A stretch of DNA of 64,000 nucleotides from Deinococcus betulae (GCF_020166395.1 NZ_JAIQXU010000007.1:62001-126000); one strand, 5' to 3'. Positions 21,243-33,009 are shown, counted from the stretch's first letter. Made by a program: numbers and translations. Notes: generated from the letters alone by a model not told the origin.

Positions 21243-22127
21243 TTAGGCCTCTTTCGCCCACTCCTGGCGGCCCACCTCGTCCAGCGCCTGAAAATCCTCA
21301 TCCGAGAGCGTCAGTTCGGCGGCGGACACGTTCTCGCGCAGGTGCTTGGCTTTGCCGGTGCCGGGAATGGGCAGCATCACGGGACTGCGGCGCAGCACCC
21401 AGGCCAGCGCCACCTGCGAGGGGGAGGCGCTGAGGCGCGTCGCCACCTCGGCCAGCACACTACCGGGCCGCGCCAGGCCGCCGGCCGCCAGCGGATACCA
21501 GGGAATAAAGCCGATGCCTTCTGCGGCGCAGTAGGTCACCACGTCCTCGCTCTTACGGTTGACGAGGTTGTAGAGGTTCTGCACGGTGGCCACCGGAAAG
21601 ACCTGCTGCGCCGCCTGAATCTCTTCCACACTCACCTCAGACAGGCCTGCGTGCCGAATGACGCCCTCGTCCATCAGCTCCCGAATGGCGCCAAACTGCT
21701 CGTCGCGCGGCACTTTCGGGTCTATGCGGTGCAGTTGCCACAGGTCAATGCGCTCCACGCCCAGGCGGCGGCGGCTCAGGTGCGCCTGCTGCTTGAGGTA
21801 CTCGGGGCGGCCCACCGCGTGCCAGGCGTTGGGTCCAGTGCGGGTCAGGCCCCCCTTGGTAGCAATGACCACTTCGTCGTAGGGGTGCAGGGCCTGGCGC
21901 AGCAGTTCCTCACTGACCGCTGGGCCGTAACTGTCGGCGGTGTCAATAAAGTTCACGCCCAGTTCGGGCAGCAGGCGCAGGGTTTCCAGCGCGCCCTGCA
22001 GGTCGCTGGGGTCGCCCCAGATGCCTTCGCCCGTGACGCGCATCGCCCCAAAGCCCAGTCGGTTGACGCTCAGGTCGCCGCCAATCTTGAAAGTGCCGCT
22101 GTGAGCGGCGGTCAGATTCTTGGTCAT
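21243..22127 (-). CDS. Aldo/keto reductase
   Basis: This 294-aa TIM-barrel oxidoreductase reduces carbonyls with NADPH. It shows the family features [21 protein letters not shown] (catalytic Asp and Tyr), VVIATKGGL (catalytic Lys), a WQLHRIDP strand with His, and the NADP-binding end near [19 protein letters not shown]. The ATG at 22127 is preceded by GGAGGCAAGACACC; the longer frame upstream has no signal. Its substrate is unknown. A strong terminator follows. Confidence 0.92.
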   Translation of the reverse strand: MTKNLTAAHSGTFKIGGDLSVNRLGFGAMRVTGEGIWGDPSDLQGALETLRLLPELGVNFIDTADSYGPAVSEELLRQALHPYDEVVIATKGGLTRTGPNAWHAVGRPEYLKQQAHLSRRRLGVERIDLWQLHRIDPKVPRDEQFGAIRELMDEGVIRHAGLSEVSVEEIQAAQQVFPVATVQNLYNLVNRKSEDVVTYCAAEGIGFIPWYPLAAGGLARPGSVLAEVATRLSASPSQVALAWVLRRSPVMLPIPGTGKAKHLRENVSAAELTLSDEDFQALDEVGRQEWAKEA

Positions 22128-22444
22128 GGTGTCTTGCCTCCAGCGGGTATTGTGCGCCTGCGCCCGTAGGGCTGGCCCTGAACCTCTCTTTAATCCAGGC
22201 GTGGAGGGGAGGCAGGAGGGCAAGAAAGCCCTTGTGTCTGACAGTCATGATAGTGAACCCCAGATCTCGTGCTCCGGGCCGCCTTGGCGTTCAAGGCAAG
22301 TTGGAGAGGCGCCGCCAGAGCACAGGTTGAAGACCAGAGGAACAGAGTGGGTCATCGCTGCGCCAGGCTGATGGCCCTGGAGTTTTGAGTCGGCACTCTG
22401 GTAGAGACTGCCGGGCAGCCCCGCTGGCCCCTACAATCGCCCCT
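22128..22444. other. Intergenic region between divergent genes
   Basis: About 317 bases between the aldo/keto reductase and esterase starts. Only the TACAAT box of the esterase gene is recognisable; I see no other gene or structure. Confidence 0.4.
22432..22437 (+). promoter_or_regulatory. -10 box of leaderless esterase gene
   Basis: TACAAT ends 7 bases before the ATG at 22445, with no Shine-Dalgarno between. Confidence 0.5.
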
Positions 22445-23455
22445 ATGGCGGTTTCGGTGCAGGGACAGAATGTAACGTTTACGCCCCCAGAAGGTGCGGT
22501 GGGCCTGATTGGTGACATGACCGACTGGCGCAAGCGCGACCCGCTGCCCGTGGTGGGCGGGCAGCCCGTAACGCTGCGGCTCCCGCGCGGGGCCTGGGTG
22601 GAATATGCCTGGGTCAATGCGGCGGGCGAGGCTTTTGCCGACCCCGATAACCCTCAAAAGTCCCTGAACCCCTGGTGGCCCTACCCGCGCGCGGCGGTGG
22701 TGGGCGCTTACGCGCGGCATCCACTGTGGCTGGCCCCCGAAGCGCGCCTCAGGGGCACCGCCCACCGCCTGACCTGGGAAGGGGAGGTGTTTCCCGGCAC
22801 CCGCCGGGCCATCGTATACACCCCACATGGGCACCAGCCTGGTACCGCGCTGCCGGTGTATTACGTGCAGGACGGGGTGGCGTTTTACCGCACCGGCAAG
22901 CTAGGCGACGTGGCCGACCGCGCCCTGGAAGCAGGGCTGACCGCGCCGGCTGCCTTCGTGTTCGTAGAACCGGGCGACCGCAACGAGGAGTATTACGTCA
23001 ACGCCCGCTACCTGGATTTCCTGACCGAAGAGGTCATGCCGCGCGTAGAGGGAAAGCTGCTGACCCCCTCGGTGCGCGGGCTGTGGGGCGCCAGCCTAGG
23101 CGGGCTGACCAGCCTGTTTCTGGGCGCGCAGCACCCGGAGCTGTTTTCGCGGGTGTCCAGTCACAGCGGGGCGTTCATCGCCCGGCCAGGGGCCATGCGG
23201 GAAGGCGTGATTGACACGGTGGGCGCGGGCGAGTGGTTGCTGGACATCCTGCGGGGGGCGCCGCCCACCCACCTCAGCGTCAGCCTGGACACCGGGGTGC
23301 TGGAGTGGCTGACCGGGCCCAACCGCCGCATGGCCGCCCTGCTGGCCGAGGACGGGGTGGCCCACCAGTACCGCGAATACCCCAGCGGTCACAACTGGGT
23401 GACCTGGCGCGAGGCGCTGCCCGAGGCGCTGCTGTTTCTCCAGGGCAGCGGGTAA
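22445..23455 (+). CDS. Alpha/beta-hydrolase esterase with CBM48-like N-domain
   Basis: The 336-aa protein starts with an Ig-like domain of the CBM48/enterochelin-esterase N type (VTFTPPEGAVGLIGDMTDW, then PRGAWVEYAWVNAAG). It continues with an esterase-D-like hydrolase: YVQDGVAFYRTG, nucleophile Ser in GLWGASLGGLTSLFLG, and a C-terminal His in YPSGHNWVTWREALP. Such proteins hydrolyse siderophore or other esters. No iron-uptake gene lies nearby, so the substrate is open. No signal peptide is seen. It ends 36 bases before the arsR operator. Confidence 0.85.
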   Translation: MAVSVQGQNVTFTPPEGAVGLIGDMTDWRKRDPLPVVGGQPVTLRLPRGAWVEYAWVNAAGEAFADPDNPQKSLNPWWPYPRAAVVGAYARHPLWLAPEARLRGTAHRLTWEGEVFPGTRRAIVYTPHGHQPGTALPVYYVQDGVAFYRTGKLGDVADRALEAGLTAPAAFVFVEPGDRNEEYYVNARYLDFLTEEVMPRVEGKLLTPSVRGLWGASLGGLTSLFLGAQHPELFSRVSSHSGAFIARPGAMREGVIDTVGAGEWLLDILRGAPPTHLSVSLDTGVLEWLTGPNRRMAALLAEDGVAHQYREYPSGHNWVTWREALPEALLFLQGSG

Positions 23456-23490
23456 GGAGGGTCCAGCTCACCCTCTTCTCGGGTGCTTGC

Positions 23491-23515
23491 TTATATAACT
23501 ATATAGTTATATAAT
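23491..23515. promoter_or_regulatory. 24-bp perfect palindrome over the arsR -10 box
   Basis: Positions 23491-23514 read the same on both strands (TTATATAACTAT and its complement). TATAAT (23510-23515) overlaps the right arm and lies 5 bases before the arsR ATG. An ArsR dimer bound here would block its own leaderless promoter; autorepression is inferred. Confidence 0.8.
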
Positions 23516-23520
23516 GGCCT

Positions 23521-23871
23521 ATGCCCCGAGCTACTGCTGACAGCGATGTGTTCAGTGCCGTGGCTGAACCCCGGCGGCGGCAGCTGCTGGACCTGCTGGC
23601 CAGCGGCGAGCGCTCTGTGGGTGAGCTGGCGCAGGCGCTGGGGCTGTCGCAACCGCTGGTCTCCAAGCACCTGAAGGTGCTGCGGGACGTGGACGCCGTT
23701 CGCGTCCGGGACGACGGCGTGCGGCGGCTCTACCGCGTGCATGGCCCGGCGCTGCGCCCCCTGCACGACTGGGTGCAGGCTTACGCCGCGCTGTGGTCTG
23801 AGCGCCTGGACCGTCTGGACGCCGTTCTTGCCACTCTGACGGAGGAAGAAGACCATGACGACCCTGCCTGA
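23521..23871 (+). CDS. ArsR family transcriptional regulator
   Basis: This 116-aa winged-helix protein has FSAVAEPRRRQLLDLLASGERSVGELAQALGLSQPLVSKHLKVLRD, the classic ArsR fold with recognition helix LSQPLVSKHLKVL. It lacks the ELCVCDL metal motif, so it is of the metal-independent type often paired with AHSA1 proteins. The downstream AHSA1 gene overlaps its 3' end by 17 bases. A perfect palindrome covers its promoter, which suggests autorepression. Confidence 0.92.
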   Translation: MPRATADSDVFSAVAEPRRRQLLDLLASGERSVGELAQALGLSQPLVSKHLKVLRDVDAVRVRDDGVRRLYRVHGPALRPLHDWVQAYAALWSERLDRLDAVLATLTEEEDHDDPA

Positions 23872-24358
23872 ACGCCGCGCCCCCGAGACCCGTGCCGAAG
23901 TCACCATGCCTTCAACCACTGACATTCTCATCACCCGCGACTTTGCGGCCCCACCGGCCCTGGTCTACCGCGCCTGGACGACGCCAGACCTGGTGCGCCG
24001 CTGGTGGAGTGCCGACATGGGCCAGACCACCCACGCCGAGATTGACCTGCGGGTGGGTGGCCGCTGGCGCTACGTGATGGTGACGGCGGGTGGCCAGGAG
24101 GTTGGCTTTCATGGCGTCTACCGCGAAATTGTGCCGGAAACCCGGTTGGTGGCTACCGAGATCTACGAGGGGATGCCGGACAGTGAAGGGGCGCTGAACA
24201 CCGTGACTTTTGCGCCGCATGGCAACGGCACCCGCCTGACCATCCTCGTGCAGCACGCGGCGCAAGCGGACCGCGACGCCCACCTGCATTCCGGCATGGA
24301 AACGGGCATGCAAAAGACCCTGGCCTGGCTGGACGACGTGGCGCTGTCTCTGGCGTGA
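23855..24358 (+). CDS. SRPBCC/AHSA1 domain protein
   Basis: The 167-aa protein is an Aha1-like START-fold domain: ITRDFAAPPALVYRAWTTPDLVRRWW, VDLRVGG-type strand, GTRLTILVQHAAQADRD, and the C-terminal helix ETGMQKTLAWLDDV. AHSA1-type proteins bind small hydrophobic ligands or act as chaperone-like factors. GGAGGAAGAAGACC precedes ATG 23855, giving coupled translation with arsR. An in-frame ATG at 23906 fits the domain boundary better but lacks a site. Confidence 0.9.
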   Translation: MTTLPERRAPETRAEVTMPSTTDILITRDFAAPPALVYRAWTTPDLVRRWWSADMGQTTHAEIDLRVGGRWRYVMVTAGGQEVGFHGVYREIVPETRLVATEIYEGMPDSEGALNTVTFAPHGNGTRLTILVQHAAQADRDAHLHSGMETGMQKTLAWLDDVALSLA

Positions 24359-24696
24359 CTGGGGCGGTCAGCTCCCTTGAGGGGCGTTTTTAATACCCCC
24401 ATTTTTGCCGCTGTTGTGCAGAGACCCACTTCGTTCGCCCCAGAGTAGTTGAGGTTTCTTCCCTTAACCGCTCTGGGTTCTGCGGTGAGGGCGTTGGGAG
24501 GAGTTCAGGGTGCCTTCCACATCAGCTTTACTGTGCTCTGGACACCACGACCTGTTTCGCCCAGTTCAGAGTCACGCTGCGCCATCACCGCAGGTGCCTC
24601 TGGAGTCTGGCCCAAGCGCCGTTGGCCAGACGCTGTGGTCGGGCTGTCCGCCCTCATCTCCCGCCTCACCCGGCGCGGCATCATGCGCGCAGCACC
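24359..24696. other. Intergenic region with a probable terminator
   Basis: A short stem (CCCTtgAGGG) followed by CGTTTTT near 24,374-24,391 probably ends the arsR-AHSA1 transcript. The remaining 300 bases show no gene I would support. Confidence 0.4.
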
Positions 24697-25776
24697 ATGC
24701 GACCATTTCTAACCCTGTTTCTGGCAGCGCCTCTGCTGTGCCTGGGCAGCGCGGAGGCCCTGACCATGACCTATCCTGCGTCCACCACCCTGATTCACGA
24801 ACGCCCCGCCGACTGGGCCGCCGGTGAGGCGCGCGGGGTCACGCTCAGTCCAGGCGGCCTTCAGGTCAGCCCTGGGGCCACCAGTGGCACGTATACGTCG
24901 GCGCCGCTGCCTGCTCCTGCCTTTGACGAACTCGTGCCCTCATGGAACGCCGTAACCCCTGGGCGCGGCAGCGTCAGCTTGGAGGTGCGGGCGCGGATGG
25001 GGAACACCTGGACGCGCTACTTTAGCTTTGGCACCTGGAGCAGCGCGGGCGACCGCAGTAGCCTAGGCGGCCAGCAGGACGCCGCTGGCCAGATGCTGAC
25101 CGATACTCTGCGGCTCAGGGGCAAGGCGGCCGCTTTTCAGTACCGGGTGACCCTGCGGGGTGCGGGCACTGGGGTCAGCCTCCTGGCCTTCAACACCTCG
25201 GACCGGGCGCGGCGGGCCTCGGGGCTGGGGACGCCCGGCGACCGCGCCCTCTGGGGCAAGGTGCTGAACGTGCCGGCGCGCTCGCAGATGCTGTACCCAA
25301 ATGGCGGCGAGGTCTGGTGCAGCCCTACCAGCGTCAGCATGCTTCTGGCGCACCACGGCATTCAGGTCACGGTCCCCCAGGCGGCGGCGGCCACCTTTGA
25401 CCGCGCCTACGACGGCACCGGCAACTGGCCCTTTAACACCGCCTACGCCGGCAGCTTTGGCCTGCGCGCGTTCGTCACACGTCTGCCCAACCTGGCCCAG
25501 GCCGAGCGCTTCGTGGCGATGGGGGTGCCGCTGGCCGTCAGCCTGGGCTGGGGCGCCGGCAAGTTGCCCGGCGCCGCCCTGCCCACCAGCAGCGGGCACC
25601 TGATGGTGCTCGTGGGGTTTGACGCCCAGGGCAACCCGGTGCTGAATGACCCCGCCGCCCCCACCGATGCGGGTGTGCGCCGCACCTACCCCCGCGCTGC
25701 CTTTGAAAAACTGTGGCTGACCCACAGTGGCGGCCTGGCGTATGTGGTGACGCCTAAGGGTGTGGCGTTGCCGTAG
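24697..25776 (+). CDS. Secreted C39-like (papain-fold) peptidase family protein
   Basis: The 359-aa protein has an N-terminal signal peptide (LTLFLAAPLLCLGSAEA), a beta-rich domain of about 170 residues, and a C39_2-like domain: Cys in GGEVWCSPTSVSMLL (near 207), His in SSGHLMVLVGFDAQG and Asp/Asn in PVLNDPAAP. Family members are mostly called peptidase C39-like without proven activity. Start at 24697 gives the signal peptide directly. No operon partner is seen. Confidence 0.85.
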   Translation: MRPFLTLFLAAPLLCLGSAEALTMTYPASTTLIHERPADWAAGEARGVTLSPGGLQVSPGATSGTYTSAPLPAPAFDELVPSWNAVTPGRGSVSLEVRARMGNTWTRYFSFGTWSSAGDRSSLGGQQDAAGQMLTDTLRLRGKAAAFQYRVTLRGAGTGVSLLAFNTSDRARRASGLGTPGDRALWGKVLNVPARSQMLYPNGGEVWCSPTSVSMLLAHHGIQVTVPQAAAATFDRAYDGTGNWPFNTAYAGSFGLRAFVTRLPNLAQAERFVAMGVPLAVSLGWGAGKLPGAALPTSSGHLMVLVGFDAQGNPVLNDPAAPTDAGVRRTYPRAAFEKLWLTHSGGLAYVVTPKGVALP

Positions 25777-26395
25777 GGATGGGCAGCGTAGCCCGGCGAA
25801 CAGAAAATGGGTCTTTCCGCGCAGGAGAGGACAGGCCTCCCTGACTGCTTAATTCCTATGTCTGAACCTGTCCCTGCCGCCGAAACCCTAGTGCTGTCGG
25901 GGGGCACGGGTTGTAGAGGATTGACTGAGCTTGGTTTTGCGCTCGGCATGGATTTACTGCTGCTGGTGTCGGGGTAGGGCCGGGGGTACTGGATTGTTAA
26001 ACGGCCCCTGTCTTGGCGCGTGACAAGGACACAACCTTCAAATGGTTCAATGCCAGCGAGCTGTCCGCACTGGGGATGGGGCCGCTGGCTGATCAGTCTT
26101 TTTGTGTGCCTGGCCTTTCAGACTGAGGATCGGCAGCGACAACAGCTGGTGGCTGGACCCAAGAGCCAGAGACGTTCAAGTGACCAGGCTGCGTCGTCAT
26201 TCTCAATCACGCAGACTGGTCCAGGTTGGCGTCGGCACCTCTGGGCGGCATGAGTAGAGCGGGCAAGCCAGAGATTCGCGCCGCCAGATGTTCTTTCACA
26301 GGCCATAGTTTTCGTGATGGCAAGCAGGCCTCGACGTGACTGTCTACGTTCGTCTCTGACCTTTTCTGCCCCCTTCTCGCCTTAAACTCCCCCGC
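25777..26395. other. Intergenic region, 619 bases
   Basis: No supportable gene. A 77-codon open frame at 26020-26253 (GWGRWLISLFVCLAFQ) has a hydrophobic patch and might be a decayed fragment of a mobile-element protein, but I cannot match it to a family. Confidence 0.35.
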
Positions 26396-27205
26396 ATGGA
26401 CTTTCCCACCCCCTGCCCGGCCTGCGGACACGCCAACCGCGTGGCCTTTACGGAAAGCGGCGTCCATGACGTGACCTGCGCGCAGTGCGGGGCGCGGTCC
26501 TGTGTGTTTCTGCGCAAGCAGCGCTTTGAGGTGCTGTTTGACCTGGGGACCCGCGCCCTGATGGACGGGTACGCCCGCGAGGCCGTGGCCAGTTTTGCGG
26601 CGGCGCTGGAACGATTTTTCGAGTTTTATGTCCGGGCTTTCGCACTGGAACAGGCGGCGAACACCGACCGCGACTTCAGCCTCGTTCAAGGGGCGCTGGA
26701 CGGCACCTGGCGGCATGTGGCCAGCCAGTCCGAGCGGCAACTGGGCATGTTCGCCCTGTCCTACCTGCTGCGTCAGGGCCGCGAGCCAGATTTCCTGACG
26801 CCAGCCGGGCTGGGCACCGACTTTCGTAACCGCGTGATTCACCGGGGCGCCCTGCCTACCCGCGCCGAGGTCGATGCCTATGCCGCGGCTGTGTTTGCCC
26901 TGATGGACCGGCTGCTGAGTGAACTGGGCCCAGCCGCCGCCCACGTCGAACTTGCGCAGGAGCAGGTGTTTGCCGCCCACCTGGCCCGGCTCCCAGCGAA
27001 CGTAACCGCCGTGTTCGAGGAACATCCCGGCATGTTCCGGGCGCGGCGGTTTGGAGGTCTGGCGCCGGCCGTCAAACCGGCCCGCCCCGAGGTCGCCGGA
27101 GGACGCAGCGTGAACGACGCCAAAGCCTTTCAGCAGGCCCTGTTTCAGCAGGCGCTGGCCGAACGGGGTGCGTTGCTGCGGGCGTTCAAGGGCTCACGGG
27201 GGTAA
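26396..27205 (+). CDS. Zinc-ribbon plus HEPN-like protein, unknown
   Basis: The 269-aa protein opens with a zinc ribbon (CPACGHAN and CAQCGARS, residues 6-32), followed by an all-helical region (about 45-185) with DFRNRVIHRGALP. The R-x4-H pattern resembles HEPN domains, some of which are RNases, but the match is weak and many HEPN-like proteins are inactive. The C-terminal 80 residues are Ala/Arg-rich. It overlaps the convergent esterase gene at the 3' ends by 20 bases. No partner is visible. Confidence 0.6.
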   Translation: MDFPTPCPACGHANRVAFTESGVHDVTCAQCGARSCVFLRKQRFEVLFDLGTRALMDGYAREAVASFAAALERFFEFYVRAFALEQAANTDRDFSLVQGALDGTWRHVASQSERQLGMFALSYLLRQGREPDFLTPAGLGTDFRNRVIHRGALPTRAEVDAYAAAVFALMDRLLSELGPAAAHVELAQEQVFAAHLARLPANVTAVFEEHPGMFRARRFGGLAPAVKPARPEVAGGRSVNDAKAFQQALFQQALAERGALLRAFKGSRG

Positions 27206-28274
27206 GGCCGCCCAGCCACCAGTGCAGAAAACCCGGCAGGCGGGCGCGCCACGCCGCTTCGTCGTGCCAGTGGCCCCCGCCTACTACAAACTGAACCTCC
27301 TGCACTTGGGGCCGTAGGGTCTCGGCCAGCGTCTGGGCTAGGGCAACGGTCTCGGCGGCGCTGGCCAGACTGCTGCCCTCATGGTCGCCCATGTCCAGCC
27401 ACACGCGGGCCTGGGGGGCGCGGTGGCCCTGCTGCCAGCGCAGAAAGGCAAAGTCGGCGGGCCACACAGCCGGGCTGAACACCCCCAGCGTGCCGTAGGT
27501 GCTGGGGTCGCGCAGCCCGCAGTAGGCGGTGATCAGCCCCCCAAAAGAAGAGCCGGCCAGAGCCACCTGTGAGGCCGGCACGCTGCCAAAGCGCACCAGC
27601 AGCTGCGGCAGCAGGAAGTCTTTGAGCCAGTCGGCGTACTCGTCGGCCCCCGACACGAAACCGTTCAGTTCAAAAGGAGAAGGCACGTAGCGGCGGCTGC
27701 GGTCATCCCCCACAGGTAAGGCAGCGACGCGGCAGGGGAGACCTGCGTCGGCGAGGGTCTGAGCCGCGCCCGCCGCGTCCCAGCTCTCGCCTGCAAAAGT
27801 CGGCCCCTCGTCAAAGACGTTCTGACCGTCATGCAGAATCAGCAGCGGTAAGGGGCCAGTGTCATGCCCGGCTGGCCACCACAGCCGCACGGCCTGGTCG
27901 CCCCAGGGGGCCGCCAGCGTGATGGCCTCGCGCGGTGGGGCACTGCGGGCGGGGCGGCCCTGACCAGCGCGCGCATCCTGCCAGCCCGCGACCTCCAGCT
28001 GGATCACGGTCTCGCCGCTGACCACGACCTTGTGCGCCGGAGCGCGGCCTCCCCAGGCGTCTCCCTCTTCTGTCACTGTTCCGTCAGAGTGCCGGGCGCG
28101 CACCTTTACGCCGGTCAGCGCCCCCATAGGCAGGTCGGCGGCAAGCTCGCCCGCCGCAGTAAATGTCCAGCCTTCGGGGTCACTGCTCCAGCCCCGGTGG
28201 TCACCAGTCAGAAACAGCGTCTGGGCCGGTGGCGAGCCATGGGGAAGGCGGAGACGAAACACCATGCGGGGCAT
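27186..28274 (-). CDS. Alpha/beta-hydrolase esterase with starch-binding-like N-domain
   Basis: The 362-aa protein begins with a CBM20/48-like beta domain (VFRLRLPHGSPPAQTLFLTGDHRGW). A hydrolase core follows: LPLLILHDGQNVFDE, RRYVPSPFE, nucleophile Ser in ALAGSSFGGLITAYCGL, Asp in LDMGDHEGS, and His in VVGGGHWHDEAAWRARL. It is architecturally like the esterase at 22.4 kb, so this window has two members of the family. The start is uncertain between 28274 (MPRMVF), 28265 and 28304. Substrate unknown. Confidence 0.85.
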   Translation of the reverse strand: MPRMVFRLRLPHGSPPAQTLFLTGDHRGWSSDPEGWTFTAAGELAADLPMGALTGVKVRARHSDGTVTEEGDAWGGRAPAHKVVVSGETVIQLEVAGWQDARAGQGRPARSAPPREAITLAAPWGDQAVRLWWPAGHDTGPLPLLILHDGQNVFDEGPTFAGESWDAAGAAQTLADAGLPCRVAALPVGDDRSRRYVPSPFELNGFVSGADEYADWLKDFLLPQLLVRFGSVPASQVALAGSSFGGLITAYCGLRDPSTYGTLGVFSPAVWPADFAFLRWQQGHRAPQARVWLDMGDHEGSSLASAAETVALAQTLAETLRPQVQEVQFVVGGGHWHDEAAWRARLPGFLHWWLGGLTPVSP

Positions 28275-28413
28275 GCCGCCCAGTCTGGCAGGTCTGCCCA
28301 GCAATTGTTCAAGGCTGCGTCAGCTTCGCGTGAGGGTTATGTCAGGTGCTGAGCGATAGGCTTTTGTCGTGGAGAACGAGTTTTGTTAGGTCCGCGCCCA
28401 GGCGCCGCCGCAC

Positions 28414-28452
28414 TTGTCCCCACCCGTTAAACTTGATATACTTGCACTCAAG
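28414..28452 (+). promoter_or_regulatory. lon promoter with HAIR (HspR) operator
   Basis: TTGTCC (28414-28419) and TATACT (28437-28442) are separated by 17 bases. CTTGATA-N7-ACTCAAG (28432-28452) covers the -10 and fits the HAIR consensus CTTGAGT-N7-ACTCAAG, with the left arm imperfect. HspR is known to repress heat-shock genes including lon in Deinococcus radiodurans, so repression of lon here is well supported by inference. Confidence 0.8.
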
Positions 28453-28520
28453 TTTCCTGGTCTTGAATTTTCAGGAACCCGCTCTCGTCACGACCCACCC
28501 GGGCCAAAGGAGTTCCGACC

Positions 28521-30965
<2,445 letters not shown>

Positions 30966-30982
30966 GCACAATGAAGTTCTGA

Positions 30983-31009
30983 CCCCCGCCCGTGCTGGCG
31001 GGGGTTTTT
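30983..31009 (+). terminator. Terminator of lon
   Basis: CCCCCGCC-cgtgct-GGCGGGGG gives an 8-bp stem followed by TTTTT. Confidence 0.9.
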
Positions 31010-31049
31010 CGTGTTCTGGAGTAGTGGGTTTCTCTATGCTGTAAGCGTG

Positions 31050-32003
31050 ATGAAACGTCTCTTATCCGTGACACTCTTGAGCCTGCTTTCGGGCGCACAG
31101 GCGGCGTATTGTTACGATAATCCTCTGTCTCAAGACAGCCTTTTTCAATTTCTACGCGGCGCTCCTAAGCAGGTCAATCAACGCTTTCTGGTTAGCGGCG
31201 CGAAAGACAACACTGTGGTTCAGGCCGCCTTGCAAAAGGGGCGCCTCTCTGAACTGGTCTATTTGACGGCTTATCCGGATAAAGACCGTTTCTTTAACCT
31301 CTTGGCGTTTTTCCCGGTCAGTGCAACACAAAGTCGAGGTTGGGTCGGTTTCGCGGATTCAGGACCGGTTTCTCTTCCTCTTGCCGGCGAGATGGCCCAG
31401 GCCCGTGCTAACGCCCAGGAAAAAAAAGGGCCGACAGCCGTTTCTCTTGCCTTTGATTCTCAGGGTCGCCTGAGCAGCTATTCCGGGCTTCTGATTGTGG
31501 ACGGCTTGCTGGCTGCTAGGCAGCTGTCAGTGACTTGCGCCTATTCCCAGCGTGGGGTGGTGGAAACCATGAACATGCCGGGCGCGCACCGCACGGTGGC
31601 AACGGTGCAGTTTGGCGACAAGAAAGAAATTCGGTCCATTGAGTCTACTGTTCAGATGTACGACGGGCCGGTGGACTTTGAGACGTTTCAGCCTGCTCTG
31701 GGCAAGACCGTGAAGACTCAACTTACCCAGTTTGTTTACAGGGCTTCGGGCCAGCTGACAGCAGCCAGAGTAGGCATCCCCATCCAGCGAGACTCGGCTG
31801 GGCGGCTGATTGAGAGCGGGCCGCCTGAGTCAGAAGTGAAGGTTTCTCTGGATAGCCGGGGCAACGTTGTGCGCTTAGACAGCGAGGCGGGCGCTGAGGT
31901 TAGGGTTGCAGAATTTAGTTACGATGCAAAAGGCAACTGGGTGAAGCGGGTGACTCGTTCCGCTGGGAAAACCGTCACCACGACCCGGACCATCACCTAC
32001 TAA
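31050..32003 (+). CDS. Secreted protein with YD/RHS-like repeats
   Basis: The 317-aa protein has a clear signal peptide (MKRLLSVTLLSLLSGAQAAYC). Its body contains repeated short elements of the YD type (FDSQGRLSSYSG, DSAGRLIES, DSRGNVVRLDS, YDAKGNWVKRV), as in RHS or wall-associated proteins. The function is unknown. Composition is slightly less GC-rich than its neighbours. TATGCT lies 9 bases before ATG 31050, suggesting a leaderless start. Confidence 0.7.
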   Translation: MKRLLSVTLLSLLSGAQAAYCYDNPLSQDSLFQFLRGAPKQVNQRFLVSGAKDNTVVQAALQKGRLSELVYLTAYPDKDRFFNLLAFFPVSATQSRGWVGFADSGPVSLPLAGEMAQARANAQEKKGPTAVSLAFDSQGRLSSYSGLLIVDGLLAARQLSVTCAYSQRGVVETMNMPGAHRTVATVQFGDKKEIRSIESTVQMYDGPVDFETFQPALGKTVKTQLTQFVYRASGQLTAARVGIPIQRDSAGRLIESGPPESEVKVSLDSRGNVVRLDSEAGAEVRVAEFSYDAKGNWVKRVTRSAGKTVTTTRTITY

Positions 32004-32062
32004 CCGTCTCCCGTAAGCCCTTGCCCTGTTCCCGCTGGCGGCGCGCCTTATCCTGTAGGCCC

Positions 32063-32590
32063 ATGAGCAGCCCCGTTATGTTTCTTGTGGCCAGCCCCCA
32101 CCTGCGCGGTGGGGTGTTCGAGGGCACCGTTATCCTGCTGCTAGAGCACGACCAGAAGGGCGCAATGGGCCTGATTGTCAATCAGCCCATGTCTCAGAGT
32201 GTGTCTGAGCTGCTGACAGAGACGCCGGGCCAGGATGATCCCGCCTGGCTGGGCGGCCCGGTGGACCCGACACTGGGTTGGTGTTTATACCCGGAAGCCG
32301 TGGGCATAGACGGCGAGATGCGGCTGTTGCCGGGCCTCAACGTGTCGAGCAGCCTGGAGGTCTTGCAGGCGGTAATGGCGGCGGGGCAGCGCTACATGCT
32401 GGTGCTGGGCTACGCCGGCTGGTCACCTGGCCAGCTTGCCCAGGAGGCGCGCGAAGGCGCCTGGGTCTGGGTGGAACAGGACTCGCCGGACCTGCTGTGG
32501 GACGTGCCAGCGAGTGGCCGCTGGCCGGCCGCGCTGGCCCGGCTGGGGGTCACGCCCGAGACCATCATGCCGGGCGGGGCGCAGGCCTGA
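32063..32590 (+). CDS. YqgE/AlgH family protein
   Basis: This 175-aa DUF179 protein has MFLVASPHLRGGVFEGTVILLLEHDQ and GLIVNQPMSQSV at the start, GGPVDP in the middle and MLVLGYAGWSPGQLAQE later, all diagnostic of YqgE. The family's biochemical role is unsettled. TATCCT (32049-32054) lies 8 bases before the ATG with no Shine-Dalgarno, so the transcript is probably leaderless. tRNA-Asn follows. Confidence 0.95.
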   Translation: MSSPVMFLVASPHLRGGVFEGTVILLLEHDQKGAMGLIVNQPMSQSVSELLTETPGQDDPAWLGGPVDPTLGWCLYPEAVGIDGEMRLLPGLNVSSSLEVLQAVMAAGQRYMLVLGYAGWSPGQLAQEAREGAWVWVEQDSPDLLWDVPASGRWPAALARLGVTPETIMPGGAQA

Positions 32591-32664
32591 GGGTGCGTGC
32601 AGGGCGGGGCTTGCACCCCTGCAGGGTGCGTGCTACTATCCCTCTCGCGCCAGAAACGGCCAAA

Positions 32665-32744
<80 letters not shown>

Positions 32745-32745
32745 C

Positions 32746-32778
32746 AAAGCCCCCCGTCTTACATTAGGCGGGGGCTTT
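32746..32778 (+). terminator. Terminator after tRNA-Asn
   Basis: AAAGCCCCC and GGGGGCTTT form the stem around a 15-base loop, with CTTTCATT after it. Confidence 0.75.
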
Positions 32779-33009
32779 CATTGCTCTTTAGAGGTGCCAA
32801 TGCTGCATTTGTGAAGCCCTCATGTCTCTCTGACAGCGCAAAAGGTCATCGCAGTGAGTTTTAAGGCTCCGCAAGCCGCCTGAGGCGGGCGAACTTGCGA
32901 AACTGAGTAGCAGCGTGGGTCACCCTTGCAGACCAAAGCTGTGAGAGCAACAGGCGCTCTGGAACTGCATTACCTGGGACAGCATCCACCGCCTGGGGTA
33001 GGGTGAGGA

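Noticed and set aside
26020..26253. Possible transposase remnant
   Set aside because: Only a weak hydrophobic patch with no catalytic motif or terminal inverted repeats.
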